Assembly: GCF_026239555.1 (NCBI RefSeq)
Contig: NZ_JAPIVP010000020.1
Location: forward strand, 1-64,000
Length of the DNA: 64,000 nucleotides
DNA from: Pedobacter sp. PF22-3
GTDB lineage: Bacteria > Bacteroidota > Bacteroidia > Sphingobacteriales > Sphingobacteriaceae
Direction: 5' to 3'
Shown: positions 52,580 through 62,045 of the stretch, one piece after another
Layout of the letters: each line of letters begins with the position of its first letter
How positions within the stretch are numbered: position 1 is the stretch's first letter
The notes under the pieces: model-generated
The model's input: only the letters and a program-made list of their open reading frames with translations
What the model was told of the DNA's origin: nothing
Databases searched by the model: none
Position numbers and translations under genes: made by a program

Positions 52580-53806
52580 ATGTTCAAACTTATCTTCAAC
52601 ACTTACAAAACATCATTCAGCGGATTAAGCAAAGAAACCTGGCTGTTAAGTATCGTAATGATGTTTAACCGTTGTGGCAGCATGGCGGTTCCGTTTATGG
52701 GTTTATACGTTACCCAAAGCTTGCATCGGTCTGAAATGGATGCGGGCTTAATCATTACCTTATTTGGTGTGGGCTCTATTTTAGGTTCTGCAACCGGCGG
52801 GAAACTAACAGACATCATCGGCTTCAGGCCGGTACAAATTCTCTCCTCCATTATTGGCGGATTGTTGTTTATCTTATTTTCTACCATTAGCCATTTTTCT
52901 ACCCTATGTGTGCTGGCTGTGGTGATCAGCTTTTTTTCTGAAGCTTTCCGGCCCGCCAATTTCACGGCTGTGGCGCATTATGCAGCAGAAGGGACCATTA
53001 CCCGCTCCTATTCACTTAACCGGCTGGCAGTAAATATTGGTTGGTCTGCCGGGATTAGCATGGCAGGGATCATAGCATCCATTAACTACAAGCTTTTGTT
53101 TATAGTAGAAGGTTCGGTGAGTATCCTCGTCGGACTTTCGATTTTGTTGTTACTCCCTAAAGTGCAGGATTTTATCAAAAAAGCAAAAGAAAGCCGCAGC
53201 ACCATGGTGATTTTAAAACCCTGGGAAGATGCCTTTTATGTAAAATTTATCCTCTTAACTACCCTTTTTATTACCTGCGCTTTTTTAATGTTCAGGGTGG
53301 TACCCGTATTTTTTAAAGAGGAATGGCATATTAATGAATTTGCCATCGGAATTATTATCGGCTTAAATGGCGCCATCATCGCCCTTTTCGAAATGATTAT
53401 GATCAATAAGATTGAAAAGAAAAGATCTCCCATATTTTTCATCATTATTGGTTCAATTTTCTTTGCAGTATCTTACCTGGTGTTAAGTGCACCGATTATT
53501 TTTCACGTGATATCGGCTGTGTTAACCATTGTAACCTTTACGGTTGGCGAAATGTTTGTACTGCCATTTATCAATACCGTTGTAATTAGCAGAAGCAATG
53601 AACACAACCGGGGTTTATATGCAGCGGGTTATACTTTAAGCTGGTCTTGCGCACAAGTGGTTGGCCCACTGGCTGGTTTTTATATCGCCAAACACCTGGG
53701 TTACAATTGGCTCTGGTTTGGGTTGGCCTGTATTTTATTGCTTTGTGCCTATGGTTTTAGCGTGATAGATAAACGCCAGCAACAAACGGTATTGGAAACA
53801 GATTAG
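52580..53806 (+). CDS. MFS transporter
   Basis: A 408-residue inner-membrane protein with twelve predicted helices. Visible MFS features are the loop after helix 2 with GGKLTDIIGFRPVQ (motif A variant), the charged central loop (about 195-210, KKAKESRSTM) and the repeat in the second half (MIMINKIEKKRSP). It resembles drug- or metabolite-export branches (ProP/MdtG-like), but the substrate cannot be told. It starts at ATG 52580, close behind the repeat cluster. A hairpin at 53806-53836 follows the stop. Confidence 0.88.
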   Translation: MFKLIFNTYKTSFSGLSKETWLLSIVMMFNRCGSMAVPFMGLYVTQSLHRSEMDAGLIITLFGVGSILGSATGGKLTDIIGFRPVQILSSIIGGLLFILFSTISHFSTLCVLAVVISFFSEAFRPANFTAVAHYAAEGTITRSYSLNRLAVNIGWSAGISMAGIIASINYKLLFIVEGSVSILVGLSILLLLPKVQDFIKKAKESRSTMVILKPWEDAFYVKFILLTTLFITCAFLMFRVVPVFFKEEWHINEFAIGIIIGLNGAIIALFEMIMINKIEKKRSPIFFIIIGSIFFAVSYLVLSAPIIFHVISAVLTIVTFTVGEMFVLPFINTVVISRSNEHNRGLYAAGYTLSWSCAQVVGPLAGFYIAKHLGYNWLWFGLACILLLCAYGFSVIDKRQQQTVLETD

Positions 53807-53836
53807 TTTACAGTTAACCATCTGCTAACTGTAAAC
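53806..53836 (+). terminator. Hairpin at the end of the MFS gene
   Basis: GTTTACAGTTA and TAACTGTAAAC, 11-base perfect arms with a 9-base loop, overlapping the stop codon. There is no T run, so it may be a stabilising or Rho-assisted stem rather than a classic terminator. Confidence 0.5.
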
Positions 53837-53861
53837 TACAAACTGACAATTGAAATTACGG

Positions 53862-54842
53862 CTATTTAAATTTCTGTGCCTTAACGCCTTCCTTAGTAAT
53901 TTTTACCGGTAAAATCATTCCATCTGCATCAAATTTCATTTCATCGATACAGGTTTCGCGATGGTTGCCATCCGTTTCGGTTAATGGCCTGCGGTGGTAA
54001 ACAATGTAGTATTTATTCTTTTTCTCATTGATGATTAAAGAGTGGTGCCCTGCTCCTCTTGCAATTGTTGCATCTTGCTGTAAAATTTTACCTACCCTTT
54101 TAAACGGACCAAATGGCGAATCGCTTACCGCGTAGGCTACAGAATAATCAGGTCCGGTCCAACCGCCCTCACTCCACATGAAATAATATTTACCATTTCT
54201 GATGAACATATACGGCCCTTCCACGTAATTATCAGGTGTAATTTCTTTAAAAATCTTACCATCATCAAAAGGCAAAAAGCCGGTAAAATCTTTATTCAGT
54301 TTGGCAATATTACAGTGTTTCCATCCGCCATAAATTAGATAATACTGTCCGTCTTTATCTTTAAAAACAAACTGATCAATCGGTTGTGCACCATTATGAA
54401 ATTTATCTACCAAAGGTTTGCCCAAATGATCCTTATACGGCCCTTCTGGTTTATCGGCTACCGCTACACCGATTCCGCCCACCTCATTGTCGCTCTGTAT
54501 ATCGTTAGCGCCGAAAAATAAATAGTATTTTTTATCTTTTTGAACAATGGCCGGTGCCCACATGGCTTTATTGGCCCACTTCACCGCGGCAGTATCTAAA
54601 ACATGAGGGTGTTTTTTCCATTTTACCAGGTCATCAGAAGAAAAAGCATCCAAAAAAACCTGTTCTTTATACTTTGCAGAGTAAGTTGGGTAAACCCAGT
54701 ATTTATTGTTAAACACAGCGGCTTCAGGGTCTGCATACCATCCCGGAAATATTGGATTTCCAGATTGCTTAATCGTTTTAGTATCCTGCGCAAAAGAAGC
54801 GAGCGCGAATACAAATAAAAGAGATGAGAATAAATATTTCAT
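53862..54842 (-). CDS. GH43 family glycoside hydrolase
   Basis: A 326-residue exported enzyme: signal peptide MKYLFSSLLFVFALASFAQ, then a five-blade beta-propeller typical of GH43, whose members cut arabinose- or xylose-containing plant polysaccharides from the non-reducing end. The catalytic base Asp is in GWYADPEAAVF, the pKa-tuning Asp in IDQFVFKDKDGQYYLIYGG and the general acid Glu in YVEGPYMF. The RGAGHHSLI and YHRRPL segments near the C-terminus are also typical. No polysaccharide-utilisation neighbours (SusC/D) are visible. It is a single gene on the minus strand. Confidence 0.92.
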   Translation of the reverse strand: MKYLFSSLLFVFALASFAQDTKTIKQSGNPIFPGWYADPEAAVFNNKYWVYPTYSAKYKEQVFLDAFSSDDLVKWKKHPHVLDTAAVKWANKAMWAPAIVQKDKKYYLFFGANDIQSDNEVGGIGVAVADKPEGPYKDHLGKPLVDKFHNGAQPIDQFVFKDKDGQYYLIYGGWKHCNIAKLNKDFTGFLPFDDGKIFKEITPDNYVEGPYMFIRNGKYYFMWSEGGWTGPDYSVAYAVSDSPFGPFKRVGKILQQDATIARGAGHHSLIINEKKNKYYIVYHRRPLTETDGNHRETCIDEMKFDADGMILPVKITKEGVKAQKFK

Positions 54843-55912
54843 GGGTACAATTTAGAAAAAAATATGTGGTTTTAAAATTTGGTGATCGGTTTAATCGCAA
54901 AGTGCGCGAAGATAAGGCGCAAAGAACGCAAAGTTGGGCGCATATTGTTTTAACCACGGAGAAAACTGAGACGAGACACAGAGAAAACTGAGTTTGGCCA
55001 TAAAGGGTGGTTTAACCGCAAAGTGCGCTAAGAAAAGACGCAAAGAATGCTGAGCTTCCAGTTTATAATGTTTTAGGAAAGCAATTACAGTACCTATCGG
55101 GTTCGGCAGCCCCACTCCCGTTCCTGCTCCGATGAAGAATCGGGAGCATCCACTAAGATCGGGTTTATGTGGCAGGGATACCAATATTATTAACGTTTTA
55201 AAGCAAATGCCAGGAACAGGCTTTGCTCTGGAAAACAGGCCACCGTTAAATAAACCCGACAAAGCTAAATAGCCCGGAATGGAGCGCAGCGAAATGAGGA
55301 CTATGAGCGATGGCGGGACTACAGCACCTATGAAACACAGATCGTTCGTTTTCATAAAATGGCAAAAAAAACCTGTTTATAAAGATAGGCAAGGATTGGT
55401 CTTCGACTCCGCTCAGACTGACACACGGAATAGGCTCAAACTAACCATAAAAGTTAAAATTATTTAGTTGTTTTGGAAAGCAAAACCTGTAGCAATTCAG
55501 TTAAAGCAGTCCTGCCCTTCGTTCCAAATCCTCGCCCTCATGCTTCGGCCTGCGGGTTTTTCACTACGGTCAGGTTTAGGTGGCACGGCTGGTAATACTA
55601 TTAATTTAGAAATCGTTTATTTAACTTATCAGTGTCCGTTTCTGAAATAAACCCCACAATAACGAAAATACCTTTGTTGCACTACCGTCAAATTGAGCTG
55701 TCATGCTGAGGCACGAAGCATCTGCAAGCGATGAAAAAGATGCTTCGTACCTCAGCATGACAGTAGGGTAAAAAAATTTAAGCGAATGGCGGGACGAAAG
55801 CACCTACGAAAAACAGAACGTTCATTTTCAAAAAATGGCAAAAAAAATCCCTGCTTATAAAAATAGGCAGGGATTGGTCTTCGACTCCGCTCAGACTGAC
55901 AAATAAGACTTC
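54843..55912. repeat. 1.07-kb spacer made of degenerate repeats
   Basis: No gene is supported. A phrase GGTTTAACCGCAAAGTGCGC recurs in variant form at 54888 and 55010. A unit of about 115 bases at 55309-55425 (GCGGGACTACAGCACC to CAGACTGACA) is repeated at 55783-55906. A GCAGTCCTGC-type element at 55505-55560 matches 62597-62640. A hairpin with about 25-base arms lies at 55698-55763 (CTGTCATGCTGAGG to CCTCAGCATGACAG). The 154-residue minus-strand frame 54891-55355 overlaps these repeats and is not a gene. Confidence 0.75.
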
Positions 55913-57283
55913 CTATTTACTCAATTCAGCGAAATATTTATGGAATAGCGGCAAAGTTTCTATTCCTTTATAATAGTTGTAAATATCATACTTCTCATTC
56001 GGCGAGTGTAGCGCATCGCTATCTAAACCGAAGCCAAAAAGTACCGATTTAATACCCAATACATCCTCAAACAAGGCTACAATAGGGATACTGCCTCCGC
56101 CACGGGTTGGAATAGCAGTTTTACCGAAACTATCTTCAATGGCTTTTTCAGCAGCTTGATAAGCTATACTATCAGTTGGGGTTACCACTGGTTCGCCACC
56201 ATGGTGCGGCGTAACTTTTACCTTTACATTTTTAGGTGCAATGCTTTCGAAATGTTTAGTAAAGATTTCGGCAATTTCTTCTGAGCTTTGGTTAGGCACC
56301 AAACGCATCGAAATTTTGGCATTGGCTTTACTTGGCAACACGGTTTTGGCACCTTCGCCAATATAACCGCTCCAGATTCCGTTTACTTCTAAAGTTGGCC
56401 GTGTACCGGTACGCTCTAAAGTAGAGTAACCTTTTTCGCCCCAAACTTCTTCAATATCAAGATCTTTTTTGTATTCTGCTTCGTCATACGGTGCAGCATT
56501 TAATGCTTTTTTCTCTTCATCTGATAATTCTACCACTTTATCGTAAAAAGCAGGAATGGTAATATGGTTATTTTCATCATGTAAAGAAGCAATCATTTTA
56601 CATAGAATAGTTGCCGGATTAGCCACTGCACCACCATAAACACCAGAGTGCAAATCGCGGTTCGGTCCCACTACTTCAACTTCCATATAAGCCAAACCAC
56701 GTAAACCGGTTTCGATAGAAGGGTGCTCCATGCTGATCATCGAGGTATCAGAAATTAAAACGACATCGGCTTTCAATCGATCTTTGTTTTCATTTACAAA
56801 AATACCCAGATTGGCAGAACCCACTTCTTCTTCACCTTCAATCATGAATTTAACATTGCAAGCCAAGGTATTGGTTTGCATCATTAATTCGAAAGCTTTT
56901 ACATGCATGTAAAACTGGCCTTTATCATCGCAGGCGCCGCGGGCGTAAATTTTGCCATCGCGTACGGTTGGCTCGAAAGGTGGAGTATGCCAAAGTTCTA
57001 AGGGATCAGCAGGCTGAACATCATAGTGGCCATATATTAAAACAGTTGGTAAAGCAGCATCGATAATTTTCTCGCCATAAACAATAGGGTATCCGGCTGT
57101 TGGACAGATTTCTACGTGATCAGCTCCTGCATCCTTTAATTTTTGTGCTACATAATCGGCAGTTTTTAAAACATCACCTTTATATTTAGGATCGGCACTA
57201 ACCGATGGAAAACGCAATAATTCAAACAATTCATCTAAAAAACGTTGTTTGTGCGTTTCTACGTATTTTTTAATCTCTTGCAT
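55913..57283 (-). CDS. M20 family dipeptidase/metallopeptidase
   Basis: A 456-residue cytosolic zinc peptidase. The di-zinc ligands are visible: His and Asp in YGHYDVQP, Asp in GACDDKGQ, the catalytic Glu pair in EGEEEVGS, Asp in LISDTSM and His in DALHSPNE. A dimerisation (lid) domain is inserted at about 185-330 (GLRGLAYMEVEVVGPNRDLHSGVYGG). Length and motifs fit the dipeptidase (CPG2/PepV-like, carnosinase) branch that hydrolyses short peptides. The start is MQEIKKYVETHKQRFLDELF. It is a single gene on the minus strand. Confidence 0.93.
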   Translation of the reverse strand: MQEIKKYVETHKQRFLDELFELLRFPSVSADPKYKGDVLKTADYVAQKLKDAGADHVEICPTAGYPIVYGEKIIDAALPTVLIYGHYDVQPADPLELWHTPPFEPTVRDGKIYARGACDDKGQFYMHVKAFELMMQTNTLACNVKFMIEGEEEVGSANLGIFVNENKDRLKADVVLISDTSMISMEHPSIETGLRGLAYMEVEVVGPNRDLHSGVYGGAVANPATILCKMIASLHDENNHITIPAFYDKVVELSDEEKKALNAAPYDEAEYKKDLDIEEVWGEKGYSTLERTGTRPTLEVNGIWSGYIGEGAKTVLPSKANAKISMRLVPNQSSEEIAEIFTKHFESIAPKNVKVKVTPHHGGEPVVTPTDSIAYQAAEKAIEDSFGKTAIPTRGGGSIPIVALFEDVLGIKSVLFGFGLDSDALHSPNEKYDIYNYYKGIETLPLFHKYFAELSK

Positions 57284-57558
57284 AACAAAATTAGTTTGGG
57301 CAAATATAGGCTTTACCAGATAAAAGGCACAGTAAACGATTAAATTATCGTCCAGGCAGCCATAAAACTTAGCTTTTTACCAGATGGCTGCCGATTTTGA
57401 ATCTAAAATCAATCGATTATGTTAAATTCAAAAACCGTCTTCTAAACCATACAAATCGTTTTATGTTTGTAAAAAAGAATAGTACAATATTATTTATATT
57501 TACTTTTTTGTAAATTGCGCCAAATATCCTTTAAATCCTGTACGAAAGAATCTTAACA

Positions 57559-58536
57559 ATGAAGTTTAGCACGAAAGTATTTCTATCTCTGCTGCTACTT
57601 ATTGTTATCCGTATCCCTTCGTTCGCACAAGGAACTCCCCCTCCTACCCGGGTAAGTTGCCCGGAAGCAGCTCAATATTATTCAAAAGACAGTATCAATA
57701 TTGTAACTTTTGGCGCCAGTACTGTAGAGGGCGTAAAAGGTATTGGTTTCCAGACCATGCTCCAGAACAATTTTATAAATTGTTACACCAACAAAATAGT
57801 AGATATTACCAATCATGGTATTGGTGGCCAGACTACTTTCCAGGGATTACTCAGAATAGACAACGCTATAGCCAATAGAACAGGTTTTATCGTAATTGAT
57901 ATGGGTATTAATGATGCGCTTGCGATATCTACAGGCAAAGGAAGTATAGCCGAAACAGTGGCCAATATGCGGTCTTTAATTACGACTAGCCTTAAACAAA
58001 AATTAGTTCCTATCTTGTGCACGCTACAGTTTGTTGATGACAGAACCATTAAAAGTTATGTTGCTGTAAATACGAACATCAGGACCCTGAATGCAGCATA
58101 CAGAAAATTAGCAACAGAATATAAAATATACCTGGCTGATGTAAATGCGGCGATGAGACGTGATTTTTCGCTTTATCAGGATCCGTTTCATCCAAATGCA
58201 CGCGGTTACAGATTGATCAGTTATGTTATTTTCGACACTATTAATAAGGCAATTTTTGATAAATTCCTGAAGTTTACCGTTACGCAGAATTACCCGAATC
58301 CTGCAGCCATGCAAACGTTTATCGATGTCGTTTTGCCTGAAACGGATAAAATTAACGTACAGATTTACGATTTAATGGGCCGGTTGGTGAAAACAGTGGT
58401 AAATGAATACCTGAACGTAGGAAAACACACATTGGAAGTCAATACCTCTACTTTTGTTCCCGGCATTTATTTCTTCAAAATTTCTTCTGATTCTGGCCAA
58501 TACAACACCACCAAAAAGTTTATTGTGGCGAGGTAA
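57559..58536 (+). CDS. SGNH/GDSL hydrolase with T9SS sorting domain
   Basis: A 325-residue secreted esterase-type hydrolase. After a signal peptide (ending in PSFAQ) the SGNH blocks appear in order: block I VTFGASTVEG (Ser), block II HGIGGQTT (Gly), block III DMGINDAL (Asn) and block V DPFHPNARG (Asp and His). The last 75 residues are a type A T9SS C-terminal domain (QNYPNPAAMQTFIDVVLP to KFIVAR), so the enzyme is exported through the outer membrane by the T9SS. Substrates of such enzymes are acetylated glycans or lipids; none can be named here. Confidence 0.92.
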   Translation: MKFSTKVFLSLLLLIVIRIPSFAQGTPPPTRVSCPEAAQYYSKDSINIVTFGASTVEGVKGIGFQTMLQNNFINCYTNKIVDITNHGIGGQTTFQGLLRIDNAIANRTGFIVIDMGINDALAISTGKGSIAETVANMRSLITTSLKQKLVPILCTLQFVDDRTIKSYVAVNTNIRTLNAAYRKLATEYKIYLADVNAAMRRDFSLYQDPFHPNARGYRLISYVIFDTINKAIFDKFLKFTVTQNYPNPAAMQTFIDVVLPETDKINVQIYDLMGRLVKTVVNEYLNVGKHTLEVNTSTFVPGIYFFKISSDSGQYNTTKKFIVAR

Positions 58537-58591
58537 CAAAAGATTTAAATAGGAGTCTACTCTTAGATGAATATGTTTTATACCTTTAAAT

Positions 58592-59143
58592 ATGCACACG
58601 GAGACCACTTTCACCAATGAAGTTATAAATCTGGATCTTCTTCCGAACTACGAAAATATCCAGTTAAGCCGGCCACATCGGGATTATTGGAAAATCATTT
58701 GTATTAACTTGTTAATCTTTTTTGGCTTACTAGGAATAACAATGGGTATTCTTCTATTCTTTGTTGATGAGGTAAAACCAAATGCTAAATGGATCATTCC
58801 AGTTTATATAATACTGTTAACCAGCTTCTTTTTACTTTTTAGAGTGAGTTTTAAGAAACGGGGTTATGCGATCCGTACACACGATGTAATTTACAAGAGT
58901 GGGATTATTGCTGAATCGACTACAATTGTTCCTTTAAACAGGATTCAGCATATTGAGCTGAACGAAGGTCTTTTTTCCAGAATATACCAATTGGGATCGT
59001 TACAGCTATTTACCGCGGGTGGCCAAACCGGGCATATCCACATTTCGGGTATTGCCATAGACGAGGCAAAGCGTATTAGAGATTTACTGTTGAATAAATT
59101 AGAGCAGCTTGAAAACCCAACAGAACTGAATCCTAATGAATAA
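58592..59143 (+). CDS. PH domain (bPH2) membrane protein, YdbS-like
   Basis: A 183-residue protein with two transmembrane helices (about 35-57, 65-85) followed by a bacterial PH-like domain (DUF304): GYAIRTHDVIYKSGIIAESTTIVPLNRIQHIELNEG. The next gene, a longer protein with PH domains, overlaps it by 8 bases, as for ydbS and ydbT in Bacillus, where the pair protects against certain bacteriocins. The start ATG at 58592 precedes the first helix by a polar segment. The function in this organism is unknown. Confidence 0.88.
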   Translation: MHTETTFTNEVINLDLLPNYENIQLSRPHRDYWKIICINLLIFFGLLGITMGILLFFVDEVKPNAKWIIPVYIILLTSFFLLFRVSFKKRGYAIRTHDVIYKSGIIAESTTIVPLNRIQHIELNEGLFSRIYQLGSLQLFTAGGQTGHIHISGIAIDEAKRIRDLLLNKLEQLENPTELNPNE

Positions 59144-60641
59144 CGATTTTAGTAAACCGCAGCGCGAATCTGCCTTTGGTATCATCATTATGGGTGCGCA
59201 TACAATGCTGAAAATTGGCAAGGCGACTTTTTTCTTATTCGTTATTGCTTTCGTAAAGATGTCGGGTACTTCTTTCACTTTCCTGATGTTAGGTATTTCT
59301 GCAATAATCGTATTCAGTTTCATATTTGCGTATTTATGGTACTTAAAATTCACATTCTTTTTAGATAAAGAAAAGCAGGAATTTGTGGTCAATAAAGGAA
59401 TTTTCAATCGCGATCAGGTCATTATTCAACTCGATAAAATACAGCAGGTTAACATTAATCAGAATATTTTGCAGAAAATTATCGGAGTTTATGGATTAAA
59501 AATCGATACTGCCGGTGCGCATGGAGAAGAAGTAAGTATAAAAGCCATCGAGGAAACTTCGGCCTATATCCTTAAAGAGCATCTGTTAAACAGCGAAACC
59601 ATAACTGCAACAGAAGGGAAAATTGAAGTTGAGAACGAAAAGACAGCAGAAGCACCATTTTTAAAAATAAGTTCCTGGACATTGTTTAAAGTTGGATTAA
59701 CCTCTAACTATGGGCAAAGTTTAGCTTTAATTGTTGCTTTTTTTTATACCGTTATTTATGAGGGCAGGCAATTACTCGATGCATTTAAAATTAACAAAGA
59801 TCAAATTCAGAGCACAGTAACAGGTATGCTAACCATTGTTACGGTTTTCATTTTAATTGCATGCCTTTTAATTGTATTGCTGATTGTTAATCTGGTTAGA
59901 ACCTTTTATAAGTATTTCGAGCTGGAAATCAGTGAGCATAAAAATACACTTTTGCTCTCTTCGGGATTAATTGCGAAGAAAAATACTTTGATCAGTCCAA
60001 ATAAAGTACAGATTACAAAATACAGCCAGAATTACTTTCAGAAAAAACTGAACATGCTGAATATGAGTTTAAAGCAGGCTCATTTTGGTCAAAGCAAGAA
60101 GGGGCACGAAATGCAGGGAAACACCTTAGAAATTCCGGGGTGTAATGCTGGCGAACGTGATGAATTGCTCAAAATGATATTGGGCAAAGTACCATTAAAG
60201 GAAAAAACCTTTATTCCCGACTGGCGTTTTTTAAATCTCCCCATTTTCTTTAAACTGATTGTGCCAGTTTCAATTTTTTTGATCATGGCTTTTAATATCC
60301 CAGAAGTGAAACCTTATACAGGCATTGCAATCGCATACTTAATTTTAGGCGTTTTAATGATCTATATCAGCTACCGCCGGCACCGGATTTCTGTAAGTCA
60401 GGATTTCATTATCAAAACCAGCGGCATCTGGGACATTGCTAATGAAATTGTAATGCCTAATAAAATTCAGGCCATTACTACCTTTCAATACCCTTGGCAT
60501 AAAGGAGTGGATGTTGGCCACCTCACTTTACATACCGCCGCAGGTCAGATTCACTTCAAATATGGTAATTATACCGAAATTAAGAGACTCGTGAATTATT
60601 GGCTCTACCAGGTAGAAAGTACAAACGAGAATTGGATGTAA
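59136..60641 (+). CDS. Large PH domain (bPH2) membrane protein, YdbT-like
   Basis: A 501-residue inner-membrane protein with three pairs of hydrophobic helices and three bPH2-like segments: FLDKEKQEFVVNKGIFNRDQVIIQLDKIQQVNINQN, then LLSSGLIAKKNTLISPNKVQITKYSQNYFQKKL, and VSQDFIIKTSGIWDIANEIVMPNKIQAITTF. This is the YdbT architecture. It is translated in overlap with the YdbS-like gene, so the two form a complex or at least a unit. An NTF2-like gene follows 24 bases later and may be co-transcribed. Confidence 0.88.
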   Translation: MNNDFSKPQRESAFGIIIMGAHTMLKIGKATFFLFVIAFVKMSGTSFTFLMLGISAIIVFSFIFAYLWYLKFTFFLDKEKQEFVVNKGIFNRDQVIIQLDKIQQVNINQNILQKIIGVYGLKIDTAGAHGEEVSIKAIEETSAYILKEHLLNSETITATEGKIEVENEKTAEAPFLKISSWTLFKVGLTSNYGQSLALIVAFFYTVIYEGRQLLDAFKINKDQIQSTVTGMLTIVTVFILIACLLIVLLIVNLVRTFYKYFELEISEHKNTLLLSSGLIAKKNTLISPNKVQITKYSQNYFQKKLNMLNMSLKQAHFGQSKKGHEMQGNTLEIPGCNAGERDELLKMILGKVPLKEKTFIPDWRFLNLPIFFKLIVPVSIFLIMAFNIPEVKPYTGIAIAYLILGVLMIYISYRRHRISVSQDFIIKTSGIWDIANEIVMPNKIQAITTFQYPWHKGVDVGHLTLHTAAGQIHFKYGNYTEIKRLVNYWLYQVESTNENWM

Positions 60642-60667
60642 GTTTTTAAAGAAATAAAATAATTGTG

Positions 60668-61033
60668 ATGAATACCATAGAAAAGATCATTTTACTTGAA
60701 AATAGATTATTAGCGGCCATACAAACTGGTGATGTAGAAGACTTGAATGAGCTTTTGCATGAAGATTTACTTTTTAACCTGCCCAACGGTGTAACCATAA
60801 CAAAGGCGATGGATATGGAAACTTATACATCCGGAAAGATGGCTGTAAATTCTATTATCCCCGCTGAGCAGCAAATTAATCTGATTAATGATACAGCGGT
60901 TGTTAGTGTGAAAATTGAACTAAAGGCAGTATATAATTCGCAATCCATCGAAGGTATTTTCAGATATTTAAGAGTCTGGAAGGTGTTTGATCAAGAATGG
61001 AAAGTAATTGCCGGAAGTTGTGTGGCCATATAA
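60668..61033 (+). CDS. NTF2-like (DUF4440/SnoaL-type) protein
   Basis: A 121-residue cytosolic protein of the cone-shaped NTF2 fold: an N-terminal helix pair (IEKIILLENRLLAAIQTGDVEDLNELLHEDLLFNLPNG) and a beta-sheet (VVSVKIELKAVYNSQSIEGIFRYLRVWKVFDQEWKVIAGS) with the usual closing motif. Members bind small molecules or act as isomerases or cyclases. I use the ATG at 60668; an in-frame GTG precedes it directly. It follows the YdbT-like gene closely. Confidence 0.82.
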   Translation: MNTIEKIILLENRLLAAIQTGDVEDLNELLHEDLLFNLPNGVTITKAMDMETYTSGKMAVNSIIPAEQQINLINDTAVVSVKIELKAVYNSQSIEGIFRYLRVWKVFDQEWKVIAGSCVAI

Positions 61034-61079
61034 AAATAACAGCTGCCAGGTTTAAATCCAAGCAGCTGCTATAATTCAA

Positions 61080-61964
61080 TTAATCATGGTATGCCGCAGC
61101 AAACTCTTTGGCAAAATCTTTAAGTTTAACCTTACCTAAAACAGGCCTGTTTTTATAATAATCTACAAAAAGTTTATTGCTCCTGATCGCATCGCCCATT
61201 TCTACATAGTTTTTGGCTATTTCTTCAGGTAATCCTGCTCCTACCATTCCGTTTAAGGCCTCTTCATCGCTAAATTCAATCCATGGTAATGCTGGTTTGC
61301 CCACCGCAGTACCTAATACTTTTGCAACATCAGCCGGAGTACTTTCATCATCACCGGCAACATATTGGATGGTTTTACCCGTAAAATTACTTTCCAAGAC
61401 TTCTGCAGCTGTCGCTGCAATATCAACAGGATGTACCAAAACAAGTCTGGAATCAGGACCAAAATTAGAACCCAGTATATCTGCATGTTTAACCATATCA
61501 ATGTTGGCTAAAAAGTTAATATAGAAATAACCTGCACGTAAATGTTTTACATCAACCCCATTTAATTCGGCAAAAATATTTTCTACATCATGCAAGCCGG
61601 CAATCGGACCGGTTCCATCAGGCAGATCTGCGCCTACACTGCTTAAATTTACTACTTTGTTAACCCCTGATTTTTTTATGGCAGCAGCATAATTTTCGCC
61701 GATACCTTTTATATATTCCCTAAATTTTGGTGCTGCAAAATTTGGCGGAACCATGGTGTAAATGGCATCAGCCCCTTCGAAAGCATTTGTTAAAAATTCT
61801 GTATCATCTACACTGCCAATTAAAGGTATTGCGCCCAGGGCTTTAATTTCTTCGGCTCTATCGGCATTGCTGCTAATCACTTTTACTTCATGGCCTTTGG
61901 CCACCAATATTTTGGCCAGCGGTTTTGTAATATTACCGGTTGAGCCTGTTAATGTTATTTTCAT
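61080..61964 (-). CDS. NmrA-like NAD(P)-binding oxidoreductase
   Basis: A 294-residue protein of the atypical short-chain dehydrogenase family. The dinucleotide-binding loop TGSTGNITKPLAKIL is at the N-terminus, followed by VKVISSNADRAEEIKALG and the NmrA-like SSVGADLPDGTGPIAGLHDVENIF. No canonical YxxxK active site is obvious. Relatives act as quinone reductases (QorB-like) or redox sensors. It is divergent from an HxlR-type regulator gene, and a regulator operator overlaps its promoter, so it is probably controlled by that regulator in response to electrophiles. Confidence 0.88.
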   Translation of the reverse strand: MKITLTGSTGNITKPLAKILVAKGHEVKVISSNADRAEEIKALGAIPLIGSVDDTEFLTNAFEGADAIYTMVPPNFAAPKFREYIKGIGENYAAAIKKSGVNKVVNLSSVGADLPDGTGPIAGLHDVENIFAELNGVDVKHLRAGYFYINFLANIDMVKHADILGSNFGPDSRLVLVHPVDIAATAAEVLESNFTGKTIQYVAGDDESTPADVAKVLGTAVGKPALPWIEFSDEEALNGMVGAGLPEEIAKNYVEMGDAIRSNKLFVDYYKNRPVLGKVKLKDFAKEFAAAYHD

Positions 61965-61969
61965 GATTT

Positions 61970-62024
61970 TTTGTTTTTAAATATTGAATACAAAGCTATA
62001 TTTGTGCTTACTTTTATACAAGTA
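61970..62024. promoter_or_regulatory. Divergent promoters and HxlR operator
   Basis: Plus strand: TTTG (61970-61973), 23 bases, then TATATTTG (61997-62004), a full Bacteroidota promoter for the regulator. Minus strand: TAGCTTTG (61991-61998 read in reverse) with CTTG 20 bases upstream (62019-62022), for the oxidoreductase. TACTT-N6-AAGTA at 62009-62024 is a dyad of the TACT...AGTA kind bound by HxlR-type regulators such as YodB. It covers the likely start of the regulator transcript and the -33 region of the oxidoreductase. Confidence 0.6.
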
Positions 62025-62045
62025 CTTACCCCAAAGTATGTAACT

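Noticed and set aside
54891..55355. 154-residue minus-strand protein
   Set aside because: It overlaps spacer repeats, has a biased composition and no recognisable domain or signal.
61971..62045. N-terminal extension of the HxlR regulator from a TTG start
   Set aside because: The extension contains the readable promoter and operator, and homologues begin just before the TSCPV motif.
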